64,000 nt of DNA from Arabidopsis thaliana (Eukaryota; Streptophyta; Magnoliopsida; Brassicales; Brassicaceae): assembly GCF_000001735.4 (NCBI RefSeq), contig NC_003070.9, positions 12,518,001 through 12,582,000 of the forward strand, given 5' to 3'. A model generated the notes under the pieces. It worked only from the letters and a program-made list of their open reading frames with translations, had not been told where the DNA came from and did no database searches. This document shows positions 1-12,205 of this stretch, in pieces (position 1 is the stretch's first letter; the number at the start of each line of letters is the position of its first letter). The translations under genes and the position numbers were made by a program.

Positions 1-539
1 CTATCCCTCTCGAAAATTAGTACCTCAATCAAATTGATCTCAAGTCAAGTTCTGGACACAACTACCTTTTATCTTTTTGAATTTAATGTTAAATTATATT
101 CAAAATAAAAATAAACGTTTTTCTTTGAATTTAACTCTATTTGTTTTATTTTGGAAAGTTGATGAGTGATTGTCGGTAACTATACTAAAAAATGGTTTTG
201 CATTTTTCTATAGGTGTGGTATGCCTTGGTACGTGGAGGAAACAAGTTAGACACATAAGCACATATGTACTAGACGCAAATAATGTCACAAAAACGGTTT
301 AAAATATCTAGTTTTCAGTTTGTATGTCGTACTTATAACCGAACGTGTGTGAAGTTCTCATGTCATGTACCAGTTCTGTTAAACTAATGAAATATGTTCA
401 GAGGTTTATGACCACTATAACTATTAGACCTGATTTCAATTAATCAAGAAAAATCCAAACTTTTTAATATATGCATTATGCTTTACAAAATTGTTTGATC
501 TTCTACTGATGTAAAGACATTTACAAAATATAGTTATTT

Positions 540-588
540 AATTGATTCTAACTAATTTGTTCGCGCATAGCGCGGGCCGTAAACTAGT
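540..588 (+). mobile_element. Helitron 3' terminus
   Basis: A perfect 5-bp stem with a 3-nt loop (CGCGCATAGCGCG, 562-574) lies ten bases before CTAG (584-587), which is followed by T. A short GC-rich hairpin just before a terminal CTRR and insertion next to T are the defining 3' end of Helitrons. The body would lie to the left; its TC 5' end is not visible and may be outside the window. No Rep/helicase coding is seen, so this is a non-autonomous or decayed copy. Confidence 0.7.
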
Positions 589-2130
589 ATTTGATAATTC
601 AGGTGCCTTTGTTTTGTTTTCTTGTATTAGGAGTGTGGGGGCTAATGAATTAGTTACAAAAAATATAAATTGAATTGTGGAATCATTTGACCAAAAAATT
701 GAGCAAAAAAAGAAAGAAAAAGAAATGTAGAATCAAAATATTCATGATGAATTGCGATGGAGACAGAAGAATAACTCAAAAGATTTGACCAATGTGAACT
801 TGTTGAAACGTGGAATTGGTCCAAAAGAGAGGCAACCTTATCATTAAATTAGGCTAATTCGCAGTTAAATAAGTAGCCTAAAATACTAAGAATTAATTTC
901 ACTTAGTTTATCATTGAAATTGGTTTAGGATCATGTTTATGAAAATACGATTGAAATCTCTTTCTGTTTTTTTTTACAACTACAAACTACTAATTAATAT
1001 TGAAATCTCAAGACTTGAAAAAAAAAAGATAAAAACTCGCTTGTAATTTGTTTTTCTTTTGAATAATTATAACATTCCAAATAAATGATCATACCTTTGA
1101 AGTTCCAAATCATTTTATAGCTTTTATCTTTTATGTAATAAATAAGCTATGGGCCATCACATTCCATTTATTTACATAAATACTAAATGATAATAACAAT
1201 TATTTTCCTATATGATATCAACATTTTTTTTTTATTCAAGCTTCCTACCTTTGACCATGCTATAAAGCTATTATGACATTGCCACACATAGGTTATTTGG
1301 TAAAACAATGTAATTTGAAACCTACTTTAGATTCTGTTGTCCTTTACTTGGTAAAAAGTCAACTTTCATTTTCAAAACTAGATATGCATATACATGTTGA
1401 CTGATTTTCTTCACCTTTTTCTATTTCAAGGACTTACAATAATTACCAAATACTTCCTTCATTCACACAATCAAAGGTACAAAATGGTTAAATATTTCAA
1501 AATTTACTACTTGATACAACTTAGTTTACTACTTGGAATATACAACAAAAGATATTATATTGTAATTCTTTTATATAACCATAACTCTTTTTTGCCTCAA
1601 TAATATTGAATTAGAATGATTTCAAACAAAAGAAAAATAGATTGAAATCACAAAGAGAAAACAATATTTATTCCGAATCTTATAACTCGACGAAAATCGA
1701 TTTTATCGACATTAATTATTCCATCACAATACTAATTTAAATTCCAAAAAACACCTATCAAAAGTGAATTTTCGCATAACAAACTCGAAACATTACACCG
1801 ATATGTATTTGATGATAATTTGATAACAACATATGGTATTCTTCGAAATTGACGTGTCTTTATTTCTGATTTCTGTTGAAGTGATCCCAATTCAAAGAAT
1901 TTCAATGAAATCCATTTAAAAGACTATATAAACATAAATTTAACTATGTAAATAAAATTTGGTAACATACAAAATAATTCTAATTATGTAGTAATATTTG
2001 ATAATATAAAATATACTGCAACTTGTTAGTAAAAAAATAATAAAAATGTGTAAATGGGATTGAGAGTTTTGAAGAGTGTAGAAATGGGTAAAACGAGAAA
2101 AAGCCTTTGGGGGTTGAATTTTTGGCTAAC
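589..2130. other. Intergenic AT-rich DNA upstream of PSI1
   Basis: Homopolymer-rich, AT-rich sequence with no convincing coding exon. Open frames here (for example 1394-1603) are short and low in complexity. The last few hundred bases must contain the PSI1 promoter; CT-rich leader-like sequence begins near 2130. Confidence 0.6.
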
Positions 2131-2500
2131 TTCACCATCTGACACTCTCCAACTCCTCCTCTCTCTTCAGACTAACCCAAATTCAATTCATCTCTCCTCT
2201 CTCTCTCTTTCTCGAGTCGCGTTTCTTCTTCTCTTTTCCTTGTAGACATCTCCACGATTCTTCAGCTGAGAGCTTCTCACTTCTCTCTAGAGCTTTGCTC
2301 AAGAACTAGCGACGAAGAAGAAGAAGAAGAATCTGAACTTCAATCTAATTCCCAGATCCAAGTTTCTGACTCTTCTTAGGTCTTTCTTCTCCATTCCTTC
2401 AAGCTACTGAATTGAATTTGTCGTTTTGGGTTCTTCTTTAGCTAGGGTTTTCGATTTCCTCTTGACTTTAAAATCTTCTTGATTCATTGGCAGGTTTCGT

Positions 2501-2687
2501 ATGAGAGAATCAAGTTTTTTTCCACTGAGCAATTTGCTCCATTAATGGACTGTTGCTTTCATACAAATCAGGATTTGCGATTACAGTGTTTCGCTGGTTA
2601 CATTGTTCATCCATTTCAAGTTTCCTAGAGAGTTCAATCCGAGATCAGAGTTTTTTTTTGCGTATGGAGAGTTTCGAGAGAGTTTGA
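2501..2687 (+). promoter_or_regulatory. Three upstream ORFs in the PSI1 5' leader
   Basis: Three short ATG-initiated frames precede the PSI1 start: 2501-2545 (14 codons plus TAA), 2545-2628 (27 codons plus TAG) and 2664-2687 (7 codons plus TGA). The first stop and second start overlap in TAATG. They lie just after a possible 5'-UTR intron acceptor (TTGGCAG ending at 2492). Upstream ORFs of this kind usually lower or condition translation of the main frame. Whether all three are in the mature mRNA is inferred. Confidence 0.45.
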
Positions 2688-2712
2688 GAGCTAAATTTGG
2701 AAACTTGCTGTG

Positions 2713-5700
2713 ATGGGTGGGCTTTGTTCAAGGAGTTCATCTGTAAATAATGCTCCTGGTGGAACCTTTGCACATGTTAATGGTCATCATCTCAATAACA
2801 ATGCCTCTGACTTGAATTCTCATTCTGGTGAAAGTGGACTTAAAGATGATCCTTCTCCTGTTACCGAGAATGTTGATGATAATAAGCATACATCGGAATC
2901 GTTTTCGTTTCCTATAGTCTCTAGTGGATCTCATCCTCAAAATATCGAGGATGGGATTCCTCGGTTATCGAGGGTTTTATCTCAGAAATCTAGATCCACT
3001 AAGTCTAGACAAGCTGCTGTTGCTAAGGTATATAAAGAAATGTTAAGCTGTTGTGTGTTGTTAGTTCTGAGTTCAAATTTATTATACTAAGGTGTTTTTG
3101 TTTATAGGTTTCGGAAGTAAGCTCTCTTTTGGGTAGGGCTGGTACTATGGGACTTGGTAAAGCTGTGGATGTGTTGGATACACTCGGGAGTAGTATGACG
3201 AATCTGAATCTTAGTGGGGGGTTTTCTTCTGCGACGACGGTGAAAGGGAATAAGATATCAATCTTGTCTTTTGAAGTTGCTAATACTATTGTTAAAGGCG
3301 CCAATCTTATGCATTCTCTTTCGAAAGATAGCATTACTCATTTGAAAGAGGTTGTGTTACCTTCAGAAGGTGTTCAGAACCTGATATCGAAAGACATGGA
3401 TGAACTGTTGAGAATTGCTGCTGCTGATAAAAGGTAACAATTGTTTGTGATTGTGTTCTGTGTTGATGCTGTTTTCTAATTTGTAGTTTGGAGATAAGTG
3501 ACGGTTGAAATTGTATACAGGGAAGAGTTGAGGATTTTTTCTGGAGAGGTGGTGCGTTTTGGGAATCGTTGCAAGGATCCTCAATACCACAACCTGGATC
3601 GTTTCTTTGACAGGTTCCAACATGATCCTGTCACTTTGGTGGTCACACAACGGGTGTATTCCTTTTGGAAAGTATCTGACTTTTCATTAGTTCTGTGTTA
3701 TGATTTAGGTTGGGCTCTGAATTTACACCCCAGAAACACTTGAAACAGGAAGCAGAGACCATTATGCACCAGATGATGTCATTTGTTCATTTTACAGCTG
3801 TACGTATTTTCATGCAAAATTGTGATATTTGGTCCTGTTTGACTTCCTCAATAGCGATCTACTCTGAGTATATGTTATGTTTCAGGACTTGTATCATGAA
3901 CTCCATGCGCTGGATAGGTTTGAACAAGATTACCAACGTAAGATCCAGGAAGAAGAGAACCCAAGCACAGCACAACGAGGTAAGTACCAAAAAGAAAATA
4001 TCTATTCTTAATATCTTTGGGAATGGATGCTATTGTTTTACACTCTAGTTTCTTCTATTTGTTGGATGTCGTTCTAATTTATCTTCCATTTTTTCTCCTT
4101 TTACATAAGGTGTGGGAGATACCCTCGCTATCTTGAGAACTGAATTAAAGAGTCAGAAGAAGCATGTTAGAAACTTAAAGAAAAAGTCTCTTTGGTCTAG
4201 GATCTTGGAAGAGGTAAGGGCTGCAATAAACGTATAATATTTCCTTTTATTTGGAGTTGCTTGGCTCATCTGCATTCACAATTGCTAATTCTTGAAAATA
4301 CTAATAATACTTAGGTGATGGAGAAACTAGTAGATGTTGTCCATTTCTTGCATTTAGAGATTCACGAAGCCTTTGGTGGTGCGGGTGAGACTCGATTATT
4401 GGATAAAGCGTTTTCGTCTTATTTTAGCGTTCAGGAAGATAGAGGATTTAGTTATTTTCTTGTACCTAAAATGAAAGATGTACTTACAAATCATGGCCAT
4501 TTCACCTGATATGCAGATCCTGATAAGCCTGCAAATGACCCGCCAATCAATCATAAAAAACTGGGCTCTGCTGGTCTTGCCTTGCATTACGCAAACATCA
4601 TTACTCAAATTGATACTCTTGTAAGTATATTATTCTTTTTTATCACTTAGTTTTACTTTCAATGTTTGGCCTGTTGTCCAAACTCTAGGTTCCTGGGATT
4701 GTAAATCGTTTGTTTCTCGTATCCAATGGTCTCCCGATTTCATTAATAATCTACCTCCAAGCATCAGCAATAATAATATGATTGGACCCATACGGCTTGT
4801 GGAATATATTTTAAATTTATCATTTCTATGAGTAGGTGTCCCGGTCTAGCACTATGCCTGCAAGCACAAGAGATGCTTTGTACCAAGGTTTACCCCCAAG
4901 CATAAAATCTGCTTTACGCTCCAGAATACAGTCCTTCCAGGTTAAAGAAGAGGTATTAATACTGTTTCACACTTCCCATAATGCTTTTGTGCTGACAAGA
5001 TGAATTTACCATGTCCAGTGTTACTTGAAATGTTATTTGTATCCCTGCTCACCTCACTATATCTGATTTGTTTTCACCAGCTCACTGTTCCTCAAATAAA
5101 AGCTGAAATGGAAAAAACATTGCAGTGGCTTGTTCCTGTTGCTACAAACACCACCAAGTAAGCTTCTGTGATGTTTTCTATCTCTTTATCTTTGGTTTTG
5201 TGTCATCATTAGAACTCTGTTCTCACTTAAATCATGTATTTTTTTTTGGCGGATCAATGGAACATGTGATGTCTTAATTCTGTTAACAAAAGCATGTAAA
5301 ATTCCCTTAGTTTTAACTATTAAAGTAAGTCAGACTTATTCTTCTGTCTTTTCTTTTCTCAACCAGAGCGCATCATGGTTTTGGATGGGTTGGAGAATGG
5401 GCAAGTTCCGGGTAAGCCCTGACTACAAGCTGATTCTCTCTTTGTGCTGTGTATATATGCAGACAACTGCATTCTTTACTAAATGTTAGATTATGCAAAA
5501 TAACTCAGGTCGGAGGCGAACCAGAGACCTGCAGGTCAAACCATACTAAGGATAGATACTCTTCACCATGCAGATAAAGAAAAAACCGAGGCTTACATAT
5601 TAGACCTGGTGGTGTGGCTCCATCATCTCGTTACCCAAGTCAGGGCCACTACAGGTTATGGCCTAAGATCTCCTGTTAAGTCTCCAATCAGATCACCTAA

Positions 5701-6046
5701 CCAGAAAACGATCCAACTCTCCAGCGGTTCACACAACCCGAGTATGGGTTTGCCATTGCTGACTACGGAGGATCAAGAGATGCTTAGAGATGTAAGCAAG
5801 CGGAGAAAGACGCCAGGAATAAGCAAGAGCCAAGAGTTTGAAACGGTGGCTAAAGCACGTCTTTGTAAGCACCATAGGCTAAGCAAAAGCAGTAGCCACT
5901 CACCAATGATGGGCGAGATGATGAAGAATAAGAAGGATACTTTCTCAACCAGAAGACCTTCTTCTGTTCCCATCATTGATTTTGACATTGATCGCATGAA
6001 AGCTCTCGATGTGATTGATCGCGTGGACACCATTCGAAGCTTGTAG
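2713..6046 (+). CDS. PSI1: PSK SIMULATOR 1 (DUF3475/DUF668 growth regulator)
   Basis: Twelve coding exons: 2713-3027, 3108-3433, 3521-3613, 3709-3799, 3886-3979, 4110-4213, 4315-4384, 4517-4620, 4836-4952, 5081-5157, 5367-5411, 5509-6046. They join in frame with GT..AG junctions to 657 aa, the length I recall for At1g34320. The N terminus MGGLCSRSS is a plausible N-myristoylation signal (Gly2). DUF3475 follows (residues about 155-215, [21 protein letters not shown]); the region after exon 8 to about residue 500 is DUF668 ([13 protein letters not shown], then [13 protein letters not shown]). The tail is basic and Ser-rich. PSI family proteins promote vegetative growth and link to phytosulfokine and brassinosteroid signalling. 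I chose 2713 because the only in-frame triplet upstream is GTG. The 3' UTR probably runs to about 6350; the ATG frame at 6092 inside it is not a separate gene. Confidence 0.95.
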
Positions 6047-6349
6047 TTAACTACTTCCACTCCATCAGAGTTCAGAATAGGGGTTGAATGGATGGGAAAC
6101 ACCACTCTCTTATCACCAAAAGTTGTTGATATGATGAAGAATCTGAATGTGATTCATCGCACGGTGCCATCGAAACCCTTTATAGGTGATGAAAAAATGG
6201 CAGAGGTTAGTAACTTTGTACTCTTTTTGGTTTTTGTGGGTGTAATTTGGTTTGGTTTTTTAGCATTTCCTTTGTATTTGTTGTTCTTTTTCTTCTTATA
6301 GTTGTATTGTGTACATACAAGAAACTTTATTACATATGTTTGGAGAATA

Positions 6350-6929
6350 AAAATAGATTATCTTTCCAAATGGATTAAACTCGAATTTAGACTAATAATC
6401 ACCAGAGAAGCAACTGATAATTGAGAATCATAGTCTTATTAGCAGTAATTAACATTTGTAAAACGCCATAAATGTACTTCACATTACAACGCAAACAAAC
6501 ATCATCATTAGCTAATTGGCTTAGCCAGAGATCTCAATGGACTTAACTTGAGCCTTCATATTTTTGTAATCGTTAGATATAGAAACTATATTCATCCAGC
6601 ACATGATAATGTGTGTATTTGATATAGAAGAAAATATCAATTGAAGGTGGCATGCAAATTTGATTTATGTTTGATCATTCCAACTGCACAGTCTTATAAA
6701 CTAAACTTTATAAACGTGACGTTGTACAACATCTCGATGCGTCTGTAGATGTCCTTTCCGCTCATTTGTACTTCGTTTTGGACAGAATGCTTCTCAGTCT
6801 GAGCATCCAAGTTACCTTGGATTTGCAGGCCGTCATCGACTCATCGGCTCTCGATGATGCTCAGTGGTCATCCAAGTTTTTTTTTTATCCAAAAGTTTGT
6901 TGCATACTAGCATCCCTATCTTTCCTTGA
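6350..6929. other. Intergenic, nothing recognised
   Basis: AT-rich DNA between the PSI1 3' end and the LINE relic. I see no coding signature, tRNA or transposon terminus. Confidence 0.5.
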
Positions 6930-7570
6930 GCATATCCAACATGTTTGAGATCTCTCACGTCCTACTTGCCACTCCTTTTCGGCATATCAGACGCATGTTT
7001 GGAATCTCAAAGCTACACAGAAACTTAAGATTTTCGTGTGGCAATATTTCTCAGGATGGTTACATGTCTGTCAAAGGTTTGCCTCTTACTATTTTTTTTT
7101 TTTTTTTTTTTTTTTAATCTATCGGCTGATATGGTCAGTTTTGATAGAAACGCACGAATTCTTTCAGAGTAGACTTCTCTCTAAAGGGCCACCATACTGT
7201 ATGTCCCACATTTGGAATGTTTGTCAGGAGGTCACCAAATCGCTTGTTACTAACTACCAGAAAAACTGGTTGAGCCTTTGGTCCAAGTTTAGACTTCTCA
7301 CACATATGTGAGTTTTGTTTTTAGAGTGGATTTAACTTGGATTAGTTCCTTCCAACCTTTCCCTAATTCTTCCTTATCACTAGTCCACAACTGTGTGGAC
7401 ACCTATTGCTATTTCAACTGCTTTACCATTGGAGTGGAACATGTTATCATTATGGTAGTCCTCATTACTATCTTTTAGCTTATGTCATTTTCTACTTTGT
7501 GCCAATGTTCGGATAGATTATTTAGCTAAGAAAAATGAGCATATGGTGTTCATTGGTTATTTATTTATTG
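6930..7570 (+). mobile_element. Decayed LINE fragment (zf-RVT / RNase H region)
   Basis: One frame at about 6994-7080 reads HVWNLKATQKLKIFVWQYFS, the pattern of the zinc-binding domain downstream of plant LINE reverse transcriptases (W-x-L-K-x-x-x-K-x-K-x-F-x-W). Near 7500-7540 another frame reads CANVRIDYLAKKNE, resembling the R-x-D-x-L-A-K motif that closes the LINE-borne RNase H domain. Stops and frameshifts lie between them, and a 21-nt poly-T run interrupts the segment at 7091. No reverse transcriptase core is present. The call rests on two weak motifs in the right order. Confidence 0.45.
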
Positions 7571-8506
7571 GCTCTCCCTAGTCAACATATACATTTTTGC
7601 AGCCATTTTGTGAAATAAATCTTGGAGTTGAGACTTATTTACAATGGCTGCCACTAACATTTATTATTTAGTTTTACAAAATTTAAAAAGTTATTAACCA
7701 AACGATATCTTGCCTAATTTGTTTCTAAAAATCTCTAACACAATCTTTCCATATATCTTCAAAAACAAAATTTCGTGAATTTTGCTCCACAAAATATGCA
7801 TAAATCCGATTTATAGCAAATATTTATATTAACATTTTGTATAGCAATAAAAATACTAATTTATAATAATGAAAATATTCACATAAAAAATCATATACAC
7901 ATACAGAAAAAGAACTATATCTATCATCATTTAAGCCGTTGCTTTATTTAAATAAAAAAACACAAAAATTTGAAATCATATACTTTATATGATAAATTTA
8001 AAATCTATATTAGTAGTAGAAATTTAAAATCATTCAAGAAACGGTATAACACGGGTGAGATCCTAAAATTATTGTATTTATAACAATAACAATTTATTTT
8101 CTTGGATTTTATAATACTAATATTTAGCTAACGAGATAATATAGACGGATTTATATGGGATGACGGGTTTTGATCGATATTAATAAAAAAAGGTATATCA
8201 CGGATAAAATCCTAAAATTTACAATTAAAATATAATTATACAACATTAAACACAAAAAACCACACAATATTAACAAAACGAATATCTTGAAATTTAAAAA
8301 TTTTAGCTATAAAAAATAGACACACGGTATACTGCGGATAAAATATTCAAAATTTTAAAATCCACCACACATCGTTACATAAAAAAAATGTGTTTTTGTA
8401 TCTATACTTCAAAAATTGAAACATAAACAATAATAATCATATACTACATAATACAGAGATTGATACCAAATTAATATGATATATCTTCAGTTAATCTTTT
8501 AAAAAA
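7571..8506. repeat. AT-rich DNA with three spaced copies of a Helitron-like motif
   Basis: Three imperfect copies of a motif near GGTATANCACGGRTAAAATCC occur at about 8045-8070, 8192-8215 and 8332-8355, about 140-150 bp apart. The motif resembles degenerate internal sequence seen beside Arabidopsis Helitron ends. The remainder is AT-rich without coding potential. This may be the left part of the Helitron whose 3' end is at 9641. Confidence 0.4.
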
Positions 8507-9586
8507 GGGTTTTCTGCAAAATAACTCTCCAAGTCGATCTCGTTTGCAAGTTTACCCTCCAAGTCCGAATTATGCAAGTCAACCCCACCATCTCTAAAGT
8601 CACCCGCAATACAACCCTCCCGTGTATCGATGTTGTGGAACTCGATAATCCCGTTTGAAAACATAAGGATTTTGTGCAAAAAAAACCTCAATGTATTTTT
8701 TTTTTGCAAGATAAACCTCCATGTCAAATAAATACAGGTCAAACCACAATCTGAAAAGCTCCCACAACATATCTCTTTCGTGTATCGATGATGTGATAGT
8801 CGATAACTCATTTAGAAATTTTATAAGTCTATCGAATATATTGCTTTAATGCATATAATTTAATTTAGTCATTGATTTAAGTTTTAAATAAAATAAAACC
8901 GAACCGATAACCAAACGGTTAACCAAAATATCCAGAAATATAGAAAATATCCAAAATTAATACCCATAACTATAATTATAAACTCAAAATATTAATTATT
9001 TTTAGAAAAATAATCAAATACTTTAATAATCAAAATATCCAAATATTGTTAGTTATATTTTTCAAAATTAAATACTCCTTTACAAAATAAAACCAAATTT
9101 TAATTTTCTTTCTAAAATTTTCTTCTTTTTAATTTGTTTTGTTAATTTTGGTTAAATTTGGTTAATTTTAATTATTTTGAAAGAAAAAAACGAACCAGAA
9201 CGAATTTGATAAAAAATTTGTTAGTTAAAGTTATCGATTCAAAAAATTAATATTATTATTTTATTTAAATTACGGTTCATTTATTTAAAATGAATTATCG
9301 ACTGTCACGTCATCGATACACGAAAGGGCGTAGGAGATTTTCAGATTGTGGTTTGACCCGTACTTATTTGACATGGAGGTTTATCTTGCAAAAAAAAATA
9401 CATTGAGGTTTTTTTGCCCAAAATCTTTTTGTTTTCAAACGGAGTTATCGAGTGCCATATCATCGATACACGGGAGGGTTGTATTGTATGTGATTTTAGA
9501 GATGGTGGGGTTGAGTTGCATAATTCAGACTTGGAGGGTAAACTTGCAAACGAGATCGATTTGAAGGGTTATTTTGCAGAAAACTC
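8507..9586. repeat. Long inverted repeat, arms of about 310 bp
   Basis: The left arm (8507-8818) and right arm (about 9284-9586) are reverse complements at clearly high identity; for example TTTTCTGCAAAATAAC at the outer left returns inverted at 9572-9585. Each arm holds two diverged tandem subunits of about 140 bp (8515-8655 and 8685-8815), each ending near GTGTATCGATG. The spacer of about 465 bp is AT-rich. Open frames inside the arms look like shadows, since the frame in one arm is not kept in the other. It looks like a foldback or long-TIR DNA element nested in a Helitron; the family is not recognised. Transcription would give a near-perfect long hairpin. Confidence 0.75.
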
Positions 9587-9599
9587 ATAACATTATATT

Positions 9600-9642
9600 T
9601 TTGTTAAAAATATAGCCCCGCGGTACGCGGTTAAATTCTAGT
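9600..9642 (+). mobile_element. Helitron 3' terminus
   Basis: CCGCG-GTA-CGCGG (9618-9630) forms a 5-bp stem and 3-nt loop, followed seven bases later by CTAG (9638-9641) and T. This is a canonical Helitron end. The element would extend left, probably enclosing the inverted repeat at 8507-9586; its 5' end was not located. Confidence 0.75.
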
Positions 9643-9981
9643 TTATTTATATATTTATGAATAAAACCTTTTTTAATATTGTTTTTGGTTTCTGTGTACA
9701 AGAACCAATCCTTGCAAACAAATTCCTTGTCTTTTACAAATTACAAATTTATACGAGAGAGCAAAAAGATGATAAAATGAAACGAATCCAAAAAGGAATA
9801 TCACAAAATATTTGCATATCATAATCAATCTTTTGACAAGTCGATTGACGATCTTATAATATTTTTTTATACAACATTGATGAACCACACTATTACACGA
9901 CACATTAAAATCATGGCTTGCCAGTGTTGTACCTTTACCCTCTGCACGTCTTCAAAATGTACCAATGTCTCCATCTTTACG

Positions 9982-9989
9982 TATAAATA
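9982..9989 (+). promoter_or_regulatory. TATA box of the peroxidase relic
   Basis: TATAAATA sits 106 bp before the peroxidase ATG at 10095, a normal plant spacing. It suggests that the promoter skeleton outlived the coding lesions. Confidence 0.5.
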
Positions 9990-10094
9990 TGCAATTTACG
10001 GGCACTAACTATTTCATCACCAAAACTTAAAACCTAAACACAATCCAAAAATATTTCTAAGTTTTCACATAAGAGTGAAGGAGAAAAATTTGAA

Positions 10095-11134
10095 ATGAGG
10101 GCAATCACAGCTTCGTTTTTCATTTTCTGCTTCCTTGTTCCCTCTGTTTTCGGGAAGCTCCGACGTGGGTTTTATGACAGTTCATGCCCTCTCGCTGAAT
10201 CTACCGTGTCTAGAGTTGTTGCCAAACATCACTCCCTTAACCAAACCGTTACTGCAGCGTTGCTTCGTATGCAGTTTCATGATTGCTTTGTCAACGTTCG
10301 TAAGCTTCTCCTTTGTGTGTTTGTATATGTATGCATGATGTATCATAAACTAGCTAATTATATTAACCAAGCAAATATTTTGAATGCTGCATGTGTAGGG
10401 TTGTGATGCTTCCCTCTTGATCGACTCAACGCCCGAAAGGCCATCTGAGAAAAGCGCGGAGGCAAACGTAAGCGTGAGAGGCTTCGAGATCATCGATGAG
10501 GTTAAGAAAGAGCTTGAGATAGTTTGCCCAAAAACAGTCTCATGCGCAGACATTGTAACTCTAGCCACAAAAGACTCGATTGCATTAGCGGGTGGTCCAC
10601 GTTTCACAGTACAAACAGGATAGGTAATTTCCGTGATTTATATCAAGTCCTAGGGCTGTGATTTTGCCCGGACCACTAATTTCCGTGGCTGTATCAATCA
10701 AAGATTTTGAAGGTAAAGGTTTGAATGTCACCAACATGGTTGCACTTATTGGTGGTGGTCACAGCGTCGGTGTTGCACATTGCAGTCTTTTTCAGGATAG
10801 GCTTAAGGATCCTAAAATGGACAGCAAACTGAAAGCTAAGTTACAGAACACATGTCGTGGTCCAAATGACCCATCAGTGGTCTTGGACCAAATGACGCCA
10901 CTTGAGGTAGACAATCAAATCTATAAACAGATAAAAAGTCAAAGAGGAATCCTTAGAATTGATCAAAACTTGGGTCTCGATGACTCAACCAGTAGGATCG
11001 TATCAAATTTTGCATTAAATGAAACATTATTCGGAGAAAGATTTGCTGAAGCAATGCAGATAATGGGTGAAATAAAAGTTCTTACGGGAAATTCTGGAGA
11101 GATCAGGACAAACTGCATAGTCGTCAGCCACTGA
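10095..11134 (+). pseudogene. Class III peroxidase pseudogene
   Basis: Secretory haem peroxidase remains, probably At1g34330. Exon 1 (10095-10295) encodes a signal peptide and the distal site with [10 protein letters not shown] (catalytic Arg and His). Exon 2 (10399-10623) carries [13 protein letters not shown] and the [20 protein letters not shown] helix. Right after VQTG there is an in-frame TAG (10621-10623), and a second TAG follows at about 10651. The segment that normally encodes RRDG and the next residues is missing, and the 30-nt GT..AG stretch here is far too short to be an intron. The last part (from about 10661) resumes with the proximal-His motif [14 protein letters not shown] and reads to a TGA at 11132-11134, ending GEIRTNC. 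Intact family members have about 320 residues. A truncated product of about 142 aa without the proximal His could not be a peroxidase. Confidence 0.85.
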
Positions 11135-12205
11135 AGATCTCTATTCTACATTTGGTGGAACTATGATCAAATCTCGCTAGCTTCTACGTATTCTTCTTCT
11201 TCTTCTCCATAAACATTTTATTTGTGATTTTCAGTTCGGACTACATATTTTCCTTTCCATTGCTCATCTTCTTTCGCTTAATTTCCCGCCTTTTTTTGTT
11301 TTGAAAAATCAATGAATTTCATTTGATTTATTTATCTACATTGACCAGTGTGTTGCATATTGTATGTTATTGTTATTTTATGGGATTACTCGCCGTGTTC
11401 TATTCTGTGTATTTTTTTTATTTTTTTTTGTAGATTTGGTAGTTGTTTTTATAATATAGTTCCTGATTGTGATAAATTTTAGTTTTTATTAATATGGTCA
11501 TAAGATTAGATAATGTATATATGTGGTGCAACCGAATTTCAAAAGATATTGAATCTTTAGAGACCAACACTCTACACAATAGATATATCAATCGAGCCGT
11601 GCATGTAGGTTTTTGGAGTGATCGATTACGATCTCATCAACATTTTTTGGCAACGGGAGATCCACTCCATGCACCTACATACTTATAAGTTATAAGTTTA
11701 TAACCAATAATGCATGATGATTTTTTTTTTCCATTGAATTTTTGTTAAAGTTTGACTGTATCATACAATTGCTTGTTGTAGTATTTTTAAACCATCATAT
11801 TGTAGAATCATTTATAACTTCATTGTAAAAATAGACATCAATTTTTGTAAGTTTCAATTTTTAAATATTATCATTTTCTATTTCAATAGGCTTTATAAGC
11901 GAATTTATTTGCAGTTTTTGTTATACATTGTCAAATGAGTATTTTCTCTTCTTAATTGATAACATCCATCATTATATGTAAATCAAGTTGTCTCCAATCA
12001 TACGTTTTTAAAATATTAATAATTAAAACAAATTTATATTTAATAATTTAAAAATAAAATTATATTACTATAACTTAATAAAATATCATAATATTTAACA
12101 TTATTATTTTATAGAGATTTTCCTGTATTATTTTATTGATAGTAAATATATGTTTTTTCATTGATTCATATTCCGAACTTTTGGTCCATAATTACATATA
12201 TAATC
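11135..12205. other. Intergenic AT-rich DNA
   Basis: It begins with the peroxidase 3' flank and continues as AT-rich DNA. I see no gene. The frame at 11494-11688 shows no family resemblance. Confidence 0.5.

Noticed and set aside
6092..6301. ATG frame just after PSI1
   Set aside because: It lies in the likely PSI1 3' UTR, ends in poly-Phe/Leu from T-rich DNA, and has no family resemblance.
8491..9564. Open frames in the inverted repeat arms
   Set aside because: The two arms should encode the same protein if real; the frames differ in extent and contain poly-A/poly-T derived residues. They are shadows of the repeat.
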